Part shown: positions 1 to 20,894 of the stretch, one piece after another | Numbering within the stretch: the first letter of the stretch is position 1 | Layout: every line of letters begins with the position of its first letter | Source: Meandrina meandrites | Taxonomy: Eukaryota; Cnidaria; Anthozoa; Scleractinia; Meandrinidae | Assembly (NCBI GenBank): GCA_963693305.1 | Contig: OY855913.1 | Location: 19,183,515 to 19,247,514, forward strand | Direction of reading: 5' to 3' | Length of the DNA: 64,000 nucleotides | Made by a program: the position numbers and the translations under genes | The notes under the pieces: model-generated | Databases searched by the model: none | Told to the model about the DNA's origin: nothing | The model's input: the letters and a program-made list of their open reading frames with translations, nothing else

Positions 1-307
1 GAATTTCCAATCTCTTCTGTGGGGGGAGTATGGATATTTTCTGGAACCACACATTATAGCTTATGACGTCTCCCGTTTAGAAAGTATTGGGGTATCAGTT
101 ACAAGTGCTTGGTGTCTAGATCTGAAAACCATACAGATGTATTGGATTACATGTACCGATCATTGAACTGTCATTAGCATCGAACATTTGGCGCATGCAG
201 GTCTTTTTTGTTTTATTGGTTAGTTTTGCCATTTCGAGAAAAGAGGAATTTTAATATATAGTTTATTTAAAACAATAATTACAATCATATTGTATTTACC
301 AATTTTC

Positions 308-342
<35 letters not shown>

Positions 343-1199
343 TGGGTTTATTCTTTAAATATTCTTAAAATTTTTCAAATCTCAGCTTCGATGCTCTTAT
401 GAAATGTATTATAAAAAAAAAAAAAGAGAAAAGATTGTACAGTGTCCTGTGAAGAAAAGTTGGATGGGGGATTGACTTATATTCAAACTGATAACCAGTG
501 AATTTTTTTTTTTGTTAGCAGACAAGTGGACTTGTGATCAGGGTGGCTTATAAGTGGGGAGGGGAAGGGGCTTATCACTGGCATTTTACACTACCTGGGA
601 CGTGGGGGAGAATGGGCAGACTTGGAATTGATTGAGATATAATGCAGGATTAGTATTTATTATACAACACTGCTTTGTGGAGTACAAATAATGTGCGAAA
701 TGAGTACAAATATCACACGATATCTGTACTCGTCCCATACCCCTTAACCGTGCAAAAGATTAAAAACCTTTGCGAGACAGAATTTTGGGTAAACGAAAAC
801 AAATCTCTTATTACACATTTTAGTGTGTATATCGCTGTAAATTTTTACCCATCATTTGTATTTTGACTCCCCCTTTGGGTTCACCAAAATACTGCATGAC
901 TTGTAAAAATATACAGTGATGCTACACACTAAGATACATGTCTAATAAGATGTCATGTATTTATTTTGATTTTAGTTTTATAACTTTTCAGCAAGGGGTT
1001 TTGTTTTCTAAGCAGGCCAGGCCATGCAAACACAGTCTAAATCTTGCCATTTTTTTAATTGTCTCTACACCTTGTAGAAACACACCAAAAAGGAAAGGAA
1101 AGCCCATAATTCTTCATTTCTCAGTTTTACTAAGGCGCTCATAAGATGTGAAAATTACCTGGTTAATCCTAACAAATGTACAACGTTGCTACAGGTTAT

Positions 1200-1815
1200 A
1201 AGTGTCTATCTTTGAGCACTATGGGCAGCACATTGTGAAAAGTTCCTCCCTAGAGTCTCGCTGCCACATGCACTGTCCAGTTTCTTAGATCTTTGATTTC
1301 CTTTTCGGTAGTCGCACTCCAAGTTTCCCACAGTCAACCCTGTTTTCTCTTTTTCTTCTGGTAGCCATGTGAAAGTTGCACATTGATGAGTCAGAGTAAT
1401 GGTGCATTCTTAGGATGTGGCCTATCCAGCACCAATTTTCACCTTTCTACTTGCTCGCTTATTGTCTCCATCCCTGCTTTTCTTCTGATCTCATCATTTG
1501 TCACTCGCATTCAGGGCTATCATTAAGTTTTTAAGCAACCATTTCATTGAATGGAAGTTATCACCCGTAGTATTTCCCTCTGTATGCAAGTGTAACATAA
1601 CACCAATCAGCAGCTTCACGCATAACATCAAGTTAACCCAGCCGTAACAGGTGTTTCAGGTTATGGCCCTTCATGACAGCCCTGGTATTAGTTAGTTAAT
1701 ATCTGTTGGAGGTTCTTGTGTCAAAAAATGTCTAGCTTTTTTTATTGGTTCAAGTCATATACTCCGAGTTTCACATTCATACAACAACGCCAAGATGACA
1801 TTGGACTTTAAGATG
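1200..1815 (-). mobile_element. Decayed non-LTR retrotransposon (RT C-terminal part)
   Basis: Reading the minus strand gives fragments of the C-terminal region of a LINE reverse transcriptase in shifting frames. About 1810-1780 reads ALLYECET. About 1500-1440 reads IRRKAGMETISEQVER, followed by a stop. One frame away comes WCWIGHILRM, the usual WIGH-LRM signature after the RT domain of RTE- and Jockey-like elements, and then WLPEEKEKTG. Stops and frameshifts show it is long dead. The exact clade is not determined. Confidence 0.6.
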
Positions 1816-2498
1816 TTTATGTTAGTCCAGTTGGCGAATTGAGTCGATTAATTTGTTTTGGTGGGGTTGCATGATGTGGGTAAAACAGTGAAGCCTAACG
1901 CAACAAGTGACACACTTGTTTTGCTCTTTACTGAGACAATTTTATAGCATGTTGGGCAGTGTATTTTTCTGTACACATTTCTGAGAAAAATTAATGAGAG
2001 AGGCATTTCGTGATTTTTTTGGCCCTTGAAACAGGACTTGATATTCAATATTTTGATTATGTGAGAACATGTGATGCCTACATTAAAAGAAAAATAGGTT
2101 ATTAACCAGGGGATTCTATAAGAGCTGGTTACTGGCGGTCTATTCCTCCCTCAGGAGCTGCTTATAACAATGTTATGACAATGTTAGTTACTGACCAAAC
2201 ATGAGGACAAAAGGTGTGAAAGTTCATTTTGTGCTTATGGTTTGAGTCAAGTTGAGGTCTTTAAAGAAGCAAACAGGCCAAGACCATTCTTGTTGTCCAT
2301 CTTGTCTTTGATAGATTTTAAAGTGTAACAGTTATGAATGACAGTTTTGTCAAGCTGCTTGGTCAGTACATACGTACATGGTCACTTCACCTTTATTTTC
2401 ATTCAGAAATTCAAAATAGAACAGGCAGGGATTTCATTGCAGTGTTTACACCCAGGTTTTTCAAAAACTGATTTGCCTGTCATGATTAGTTAGATCAT

Positions 2499-3160
2499 AC
2501 ACCTTATTCCAAAATGGCAGAAAAAACATTATTCTTGTTTTCATATTACAGTCAAAACAGCTCAAGCATTCCTATCAAGGGTGAATTAATGAATTCATTA
2601 ATGGAAGTTTGATTTCATTCTTTCCTTCAATACTCCATTCTTCAAATGAATATTTCAATGTTGAAATGGCGACTCAATTCGAAACAAAAATGTTGATTTC
2701 ATTGGCTTCATGGGACAAAATATCCCTAATTTGCATAAAAACAAAAACTGGATAAACAACATTTTTCCCACTTTCTCTTCTGCCAGCAGTATTTTTGTTC
2801 CTTTTCAGTGCACTAAAATCTCTTGCCTATATTTTCGTATTATGACAGGGTTGAAAAAAGTTAGTGACGAACAAAATGATGAGAAAACACTGTGTCTGAC
2901 ATTTGACGGTTGACTAGTTGCAGTTGAAATTTTGCAAATTTTGGCCCAATTCCCATGTGCTCCTTGTGTGAAGCCAGACGACAATCTAATCAACATTCAA
3001 GATATGAATTGAGTTGCCGTTTGAAATTGAAATATTCATGTTAAGAATGGAATTTTGAAGCAAAAAATAGAATCAAGTTTCCGTTAGTGAATTTGTTAAT
3101 TCACCCTTGATGGGAACGCTTGAGTTTTTTTGACTGTAATTGGCCCTCGTAATTGGCCAA
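2499..3160. mobile_element. Truncated MITE interrupted by a second element
   Basis: The left end, ACACCTTATTCCAAAATGG at 2499, matches both ends of the intact 188-bp MITE at 8486-8673. The match stops at 2548 and resumes after 3136 (attggccctc versus attggtcctc in the intact copy), so a 588-bp element has jumped into this copy. The right half beyond about 3160 is not recognisable. Confidence 0.6.
2549..3136. mobile_element. 588-bp inverted-repeat DNA transposon (non-autonomous)
   Basis: The ends start CAGTCAAAA and run as inverted repeats of about 145 bp at roughly 80% identity by eye. They include a shared core ATCAAGGGTGAATTAA. The dinucleotide TA flanks both sides (2547-2548 and 3137-3138), which fits a TA-targeting (Tc1/mariner-like) insertion. 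No transposase ORF is present, so it is a large foldback or MITE-type element. Confidence 0.75.
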
Positions 3161-3680
3161 AATAATATGGATTGTGGATACCAAAAAAACCCCAGAAAAC
3201 AATGGCGCCAAAAATGGGTAAGCTTATGTTTAATTTAGAGAAACAAGAATTTGTAGAAAACAAGTTTTAATTAATTAGTTTTATTACCAAGTCTAAGGAT
3301 GCTTGGGCAACTCAGAACTTAATGAAAAATTCTCCTGGTAAAGTCTACTTATCCCATCGGACAAGTGCTTTTAGACTCCCAAATGAAAGAGCAGGGGGGT
3401 TTGTTGTCTTGCTTAGGGGTGTAAATTTCAGATTTCAGTCTCGCTTAGGGTATTCCAGATAAAACCCCAATATTGTTTTGGGCTGTTTTAAGGTCTCCTT
3501 AAGCTTAAGCCACGTCGAGATTGTTCTTGTTTAGGGGTTCACTTGAGAATTTCCGACCAACATCCCCGTCTTTCTTATATGGTAGCCTAACTCCTTGAAC
3601 ACAACATTCGCCTGCTATCATTGTTTTTGTTCTCAAGCTACACAGTTAATTGGTATGCATTCAATTTGATTACTTGTAAT

Positions 3681-4451
3681 CCCGGCGTTACCAATTGTTG
3701 AAATTGATGATTGGATATTCAATCGATAAATCGATATCAATCGATAAAATTAGCTAATTGATATCGATTGGTATTGGCCAATCAATGACCAATCGATAGT
3801 CACACAAAAAATTTTCATCGATTGGCATTGATTGATGTTCCAAGTGAAATTGAACCACGAAGCGACGACAAACGAATCCCATAGCAGCGAGTTTTCGCCG
3901 CTTATGTGGGTCTCACTTTTCACTGCTTTGCAACTCACTTTCGCTTGAGTTTGGAAGCAAGAAGCTAAGAAACTGAGAAAACCTCTGTGGAGAGAAATCA
4001 CTTAAGCATTCTAATTTTTTTCTGATGTATGTTGTTTGTTAATTTTACTGTTCATCTTCTAGTACAGTGACACCTGAGCGTGATAGGAGCTACTGTGTGG
4101 GTCAAAGGGCCCGTAAAGGCGAGATGGAGAGGCCAAGACGGGGAAAGGACAATCCAGAAACATCACACATTAAATATAAAAATTGTTGAATTTGGCATAG
4201 TAATCTCCTTGTATTTTGCAAAGATCACTGAATCAGTAAAACTTCATACAAAAACTACATTGCGATAATCGATGACAATCGATAGCAATCGATGACAATC
4301 TATAATAATCGATGCCAATCGATAAGGTCACAAAAATCTTCGTCATCGATTGGTCATCGATTATCGATATCAATCAATTAATTGATACCTATTGCCATTG
4401 ATTGATATTGATTTTAATTAATCATCGATTTCATTGATTGGTAACGCCGGG
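3681..4451. mobile_element. CCCGG-ended inverted-repeat element with ATCGAT decamer arrays
   Basis: The terminal inverted repeats begin CCCGGCGTTACCAAT on both ends, over about 30 bp. Just inside are arrays of degenerate decamers of the form CAATCGATRR, best seen at 4265-4325 and in inverted form at 3720-3840. The middle is unrelated sequence without a convincing ORF. Flanking heptamers TTGTAAT and CTATAAT agree at 5 of 7 positions, which would suit an eroded 7-bp target duplication. It is a sibling of the element at 45178-45993. Confidence 0.7.
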
Positions 4452-5664
4452 CTATAATGTTTCAGAAAATGCAGCTATTGAGCCAAAATCTGTGTTCATA
4501 TTATTGTGAAAACAGAGTGCATTTCACAGCTGTAGAAACTAGCTTGTTTTGAACAAGTTTTGTCAGCTAACTGAAATATACATGCACTTTTCAGCTGTCA
4601 AATTTTGCTAACAAATATACGTACGTGTACCTGTTGTGTGACAAGAACAAAAATACCTTAAGTTAACTCTTTGGGTGCTAATTTTTCTGCTGAGCTCCTC
4701 CCCTGCAGTGCGGCTTTTTTTCCCCAGGTTGCTCAATGAAACAGTCATGCTTAATTATTTGACAATAATCAATAAGCTTCCTTCCCAAGCATGAAGGTTA
4801 AAAACCATTGTTCTGCATTTACGGCATCTCAACACTCAATCTGTTCATTGAAATCGGGTTATCCCTAAGCCAGAACTATTATCTTTTCGGCCAAATTTGG
4901 CAACAGCTGTGGAACAGCTGAGGACCGCACTTTGTAGGGATAACAGAAATGTGCGGGAATTAGTTTGAGTGCATATACACTGTATCCACAGTTACTTGCG
5001 TTCTTTGGTTGTACTATGCCACAGGGAGACCACTTTTCTTGACATCCCACGCTCTCGATTTGCCTCAGTCGTCAACTTCATGTTTCAAAAGGTTATGTCC
5101 TATCATAGATTTACTTCAGGGCGTTCCTATTTAACTGGTTGATACTAAGTCACTGTACTAACAGTTAAATAATGTACCATAGAGGTGTAGCATATGTAGC
5201 GCAAAGGATGCTATGATAGCATGACAGCAGACAAAAGAATTAATGACTGGTTCGATAGCCTTGCACATGCAGTATCCATCTTGGTACATTCCTCAACTGC
5301 CCTCTTTAAAACAGCAATCTGAAATCACCAAATTCTACATAGTCTGGAGAATGTGAACCATGATGGTAAATTTTTGGGATTTAGATTTAACAGTTTGTTC
5401 ACATATTCAGTTGGAAATTAATTCCGACACCGACGGACAAACCAAACAATGTTAGATGGTTGGGAGAGTCTTAGAAAGAACACAAAATAAAATTAATACA
5501 TATTATACACAATGTTGTCATCAGGGGACGTCATTGTGGCTGCGTTTATGTAAGGTCTCTACTATGGAATATTGCTGGTTTTCAAAACCCCAAAATGTGG
5601 AGCACAATCAAACTTCTGAAATTAAACCATTTCTGAACTTACCCAGATCGTCATATTTTTTTAG

Positions 5665-16362
<10,698 letters not shown>

Positions 16363-16639
16363 GCCACACAGTGTACATAAATCTGCGTTGCTGTGGTGGG
16401 ATCAGGGTCTGTTTATTTAGAACAGCTCCTGGTCTGTGTAGTACATAGGATTTGCCGGTTAGGTTAGTTTTATTCATGTAATATAATGCTTGCTAATGCG
16501 GCAAAACATGCGGTCGTACTCTACGCTTAGCTTCGAATGAATTCAATGATCAAAGTTCTCTCACTAAATCCACTTGCTCAGTTACGCAGAGTTAAAGTAA
16601 GAATAGTTTCTAAACATGTTTAGCTCCTTGGCGATCAAG

Positions 16640-16810
16640 TGAAGCGTTCAGTTTATTATCATGTCTGATGTAAACAGCTTACATTTTTGATTGTTGACCC
16701 TTCGTCAGAACAAATGGCAAGGGGCGACGTTCAAAACATCGAAAGCTTTATCGTTCAGCGGCGGTTCACTTACCTTATTAAGGTGATGATAAACTAGAAG
16801 CTTAAGTTCA
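16640..16810 (-). mobile_element. Repeat fragment with ctgacgaaggg motif
   Basis: The minus strand reads ctgacgaagggtcaac (16708-16693). This resembles the CUGANGA half of hammerhead-like motifs found in Penelope-like elements and retrozymes. Flanking words such as gataaactagaag recur near 33181-33200. It is a degenerate fragment and the class is inferred. Confidence 0.3.
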
Positions 16811-17039
16811 CTTGATATGCCATGAGTAACATACCGTAACATGAGGTTTTCCTTGAGTCGTTCCGATGCCGGCTAAAGTTATTGAAGATTTAAGAGATCC
16901 CCCCTCCCTCATTGCATGTGTACATATTGTTTCTTGCGTTTGGCACTCGATAACATAGAGGCAACGTTTCTTTGTTACATTGTTGTTGTTTTTGGATGGA
17001 TAAAAGAATTAACGGAGTTCATCAGTCGGGGAAAAGAGT

Positions 17040-17250
17040 CGGTTTGCGGTCGGAATCGATCGCGTCGAAGACGCGAGTAGTCCGCAGATTTTGGCGGGAA
17101 CGTTTATTACTTGTGACGTATCTCGATTACGACAAGCTGACGAAGTAATTTTCGGAGAGTGCTCGGGCTCATTTCTGATTGGACGATACGGATCGAAAAG
17201 ATTTAATCGGCTCTCGTCTCCCCGACTGTTGAAACATCGCCGGTACGAGA
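17040..17250. repeat. Interspersed repeat, copy 1 of 3
   Basis: The words gacaagctgacgaag, aattttcggag and tttctgattgga occur in this order here. Close versions lie at 50640-50790 and 56995-57150, inside myosin introns. Confidence 0.5.
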
Positions 17251-17887
17251 AACAGTAAGACAAGAAAAGTAATGAAAAATAAATATAACGGGTTTTGGTG
17301 GATCAGCAACAAGTCAAACCGGTAGTTTTCGCATTCTTGTGTTGTGTTGTGCCATTTGAAGATTTTTGACTGAAGCACAGAAATAATTTCAACGCGTTTA
17401 ATCCGGTTCCATTTCTGCAGTATTTGTGTACCATTTGCAGAATAATATCCATTTTTGCTGTAGAAAATTTTGTCGTGGAACATTCATTGCGTCCCTTGCG
17501 CAGACTGTGTACATTTTGATAAAATTAATGTAGAACGCCATACAATTATTTGTATTTTCCTCCAAAGTTCTATGAGAGAAAAAGAGAAATATAGAGGAAA
17601 TCGATTTAAGTTTAAACAATTCCCATATTTACAAGCGAGGAATTAAATTATTTGCCCTCCAACACGAATCGTGTGAAGTGTCGTTTTTCCAGTTTTATGT
17701 TCATTTAAAACCCCTTTCCCTGCCTGGAACCGGCGCCTATAGAGATTTTCAGCCGAGCGCAAAAAGATCAAGCCCGTAAAACCAAGGGAAGACCCAACCT
17801 GCGATGGAACCCCTTCCCGTGTTCTCTTGCGCCTCCGAAAATTTCCGCGAGTCAGATTATTGGCGGCGTGACTGTCTGACTGAGCGA

Positions 17888-18065
17888 CCAGGGCCAGGTT
17901 GCATTAGGTTAAGTGGGATTTTGTGCTACTGTTCTCTGTGTTCCAAAGGTCTTTCTCGCGCCAATATTGTGTTTCCCATACTCTTTATTCACCATCGGCT
18001 GATTCGCTCATGGCCGCATAAATTCCCACTTGCTCTTAAGTTCTGTGGCTTTGTGCAAGCGACCA
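17888..18065. mobile_element. Diverged copy of the CTGGGCCCGGTTGC MITE
   Basis: From 17890 the sequence follows the reverse complement of the MITE at 48603-48813. Shared words include ttctctgtgttcc and tttcccatactctt, and the two ends keep ccaggttgc and gcaagc. This explains most of a 145-codon open frame in the region as non-coding. Confidence 0.65.
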
Positions 18066-18399
18066 GAAAAATAAACCACGTCGAGTTATTAGAACTGCAA
18101 ACAGATCTCGCAATTTGTGTTGACATGGATTATGACGACCTAAACAAGTCGTCTAAGATATTTCGCAAGTCGGTGTTAGAATCCAAAGCGCGTTGTGGCA
18201 TCATGAACCCGGCCCCCATAGGCCTAAAGAAAAAGGCTTGAGAGACGTTATAATTTTTATCTGAAATCGAAATAGGGTAAACGGTTTTGACATTTTACGT
18301 GGCACACCCAACCAAAACTTGCTTTGCAATATACACCCCATCTAAATAAAAAAAAAAATCGACTTTGCTTTACGGGGTAGCTGACAAACCTGTGGCCCT

Positions 18400-18445
18400 C
18401 TAATTTCCGATCGAATTGGAATTTAGAAGTGTTGGTCTCGGATAA
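18400..18445 (-). mobile_element. SINE fragment
   Basis: On the minus strand, aacacttctaaattccaatt and cgatcgg match the 3' body of the SINE at 13294-13550. Only this piece is clear. Confidence 0.45.
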
Positions 18446-19397
18446 AAGAGAAGTCCAAGGACTTTTACAAACACATAAACGGTCAGTTGTTTACAATATT
18501 TCGGCAGGTCAGACGAGCCTTGCAAGGCCCTTGATGTTGCTGATATTGGGTTGGCAGGAATTGTGGTTGGTTTCGCGCTTCCGATGTACCCATATCGGAA
18601 AACAAGTGTGAAAAATAACATCATAATCTTGTCTTTCTGGCAAAGACTTCCTTTAAGCAAACGTTTTCGAAGAGTGAAGGTAGAGAACCATAATTTCTAG
18701 CCCACAAATGGAAGCTAACTGAGGCCTTAAAATTTAGGGAAAGATAATTTTTTTTTTTGTACATTTTTTAACGCATGCATTGGCATGGATGTTTTTGCTC
18801 TCTTCAGTGTTCATTCGTCTGCGGCAAGCCCCCTTTTTACCAGTAAACAGTTTAAACAGGGTCAAAATTCTTTACAAAAGCTTACAAAGAACGTTAAGTT
18901 TCTTCTCTTGTTTGTTTATATTCGTTGTTAATGTGTAAATTTTGCAATGAGTGAAAATATAAAATGATTGATTGCCTTGAGCAGAGCAGAGCATTCCTAG
19001 TAATGACGTCATTTAATTGGTCATGTCAAAAATATTTCCGGCGATTATCATGACAGTTTGATTTGAATTTCACAGGTCAGTGAATTTTGCCAAAGAATAA
19101 TATAGAAGCAGTTAAAATTTACGTGCCTCGCTACACCCACGTGTAAAATAGGTGCATGCCAATATCTACCAGAAAACATAAGTTCTCGATAGCGTGACAT
19201 TTCAGTTGCGTGATCGAAAGTTGATCTCGTCCTTAAAGCATACATAGCAAATATACGCTCATACGAAATACCTTGAAACCTTTCATCCTATAAACATAGA
19301 GGCCTGGTCTCATAACTTTTAACTGACAAATAAGCTGACTGCGAATAATTATTCGAGAGTTCGTGACAAAACTTTAGTCACGCAAAATACCTTTTCA

Positions 19398-19467
19398 TCA
19401 CGTGACCACATTCTTCAGTCCCCGGATTCATGAATTAAAAATTTGGCGGCCATTTGTGATATAAATA
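19398..19467 (+). promoter_or_regulatory. Candidate core promoter of the MYO18A-like gene
   Basis: A TATAAATA box at 19460-19467 stands 61 bp before the start codon. A palindromic E-box TCACGTGA (19398-19405) and a GGCGGCCATTTG word resembling a YY1 site (from 19446) lie just upstream. A full CRE palindrome TGACGTCA is at 19014-19021. Together they suit a short 5' UTR of about 30 nt, but the transcription start is inferred. Confidence 0.4.
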
Positions 19468-19520
19468 TAGTTGTTCCTGAAAGTAAACTAACATCGGTAC
19501 TGCTGGAGTAATCTATCACA

Positions 19521-20894
19521 ATGTTTTCCTTCAAGAAGAAGGACAAGGACAAGACGATCGAGACAAAAGAAGAACGGAGGGAAAGGAGAAAAAAAGAGAA
19601 GGAAAAGGACAAACATAAATCCGAACGCAAGGCTCATGGCGAACTTGGGAACATAGTTGCTGGCTCTGATAACGAGGACCCGAAGAAAGGACGATTTAGT
19701 TTTAGAAAGGCAGATAAACGTAGATACGAAGTTGAGCACGATTACGACGAAAGAAACCCTTCACCTGGCGTCGATCGTTCAGATTTCACTGCTAGACAAG
19801 GCCGTTCGAGTAGTACCGATACGACTGGAAGTACAGGTTCGGTGCCGTTGTTTGGGTCTTCTGCCAACGTTTCTTCGAACGCTGTATCGTCCGATGCGGT
19901 GCCACAAGCAGGCTATAGAGCTGCAGACGAGGAAAAGCGATACGAAAATGAGGTTTCGGCAGACGGCAAACCCGTTCCGAAACCACGGGTTAAGCGAAAG
20001 AAGAGTTCTAGTATCGAAATCAAATTACAAAGTCCAAGACCAGCTTACGACTCCTACGACAACAAACCGAGCGATAGCAACGATCAGAAACGTGTTCACC
20101 CTGGCGAAGTGAATGGCACTTCTGCAATTAATGTCAGGGCTTCTGATGAGCCTATATCTGCTTCACCGATGAACGATAAACATGTTAGTCCGGAAAGCCC
20201 TCCGCCTAAACCTCCACGAATACTGGCCGATCGAACTGGCGTCGTCGAGTTTGAAGTCAAGCTGATCAACGTGGGTTCAGAAACCGATCAGAACAAGGCT
20301 AATTCAAAACAGCCCATGGACGTAGATGGACCTATAACAGCTTCAAGTACAGTACAGTCGTTCGCTGGGGCACCCGTTGACTTCAGCGAACCGAAAATAG
20401 TTATGCCGCCTCGAGATGCAAGCAATTCGCAGGAATCGCTTCTGTCTCCATCGGAGAAGACATTAGAGGAAATGGGAGTTGATTTAAAACTACCGGAAGT
20501 TCAGCCTGCAATATCGGGAGTTGCCAGGGTTATAAAGCTGAAAAGGCGATCTAGCGGCGATTTTGGGTTTGCTCTGAGACGAGCTAACGCTCCAGGTAGC
20601 GGCAAAACTGTGCACTTTGTTGAACCCGTTGGAGCAAATGGCACCGCAGGTTTGCTTCCAGGCGACCGCCTTGTGGAAGTCAATGGAATCAACGTGGAAA
20701 GTGAACCGAGGGAGAAGATAATTGAGATGATTGTTATGTCGGGAGAAGAGGTTGTTATTAAAGTAATCCCCGTACCGGAGCTTTCGGAATTGAGTGTTAG
20801 AAGCGGTCTTGATGGGTCAACGGTTCAACTGGATGAATCTAATCTGAAGGCTGGAACTCTTGCTCGGAGTGGAAGCAAAAGAATTAAAAAGAAA
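19521..20894 (+). CDS. MYO18A-like exon 1: N-terminus and PDZ domain
   Basis: A large single exon of 458 codons. The start [11 protein letters not shown] parallels human MFNLMKKDKDK and sets the start codon. Then come a K/E-rich stretch, Ser-rich linker, PVPKPR and PPPKPPR motifs, and a PDZ domain. The PDZ reads [32 protein letters not shown] and NVES, closely following human MYO18A, then IPVPELSEL. The donor is gtaagt at 20895, phase 0. The atypical carboxylate-binding loop (DFGF rather than GLGF) matches the MYO18A PDZ. Confidence 0.93.

Larger units (their letters stand above)
1..5664. other. Intronic or upstream DNA without recognised exons
   Basis: I found no exon that I can support here. 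The stretch precedes the first recognised exon of the AUTS2-like gene and is probably part of a large 5' intron, since mammalian AUTS2 has long 5' introns. It holds a decayed LINE (about 1200-1815), a nested pair of inverted-repeat elements (2499-3160) and a CCCGG-ended element (3681-4451), each listed separately. Short ORFs here have no recognisable homology. Confidence 0.6.
16363..19520. other. Intergenic region between AUTS2-like and MYO18A-like genes
   Basis: This region carries the 3' UTR side of the AUTS2-like gene. A possible AATAAA at 17278-17283 is the clearest poly(A) signal, though distant. Then come repeats (16640-16800, 17040-17250, 17888-18065, 18400-18445) and the promoter side of the myosin gene. 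The 145-codon ORF at 17804-18241 overlaps a MITE and is rejected as a gene. Confidence 0.6.

Noticed and set aside
3700..4450. CRISPR-like array from repeated ATCGAT words
   Set aside because: The units are degenerate decamers within mirrored ends of a transposon in animal DNA. There are no spacer/repeat lengths like those of CRISPR.
17804..18241. 145-codon ORF in the intergenic region
   Set aside because: Most of it coincides with a diverged copy of the 211-bp MITE at 48603-48813, and the peptide has no recognisable family.
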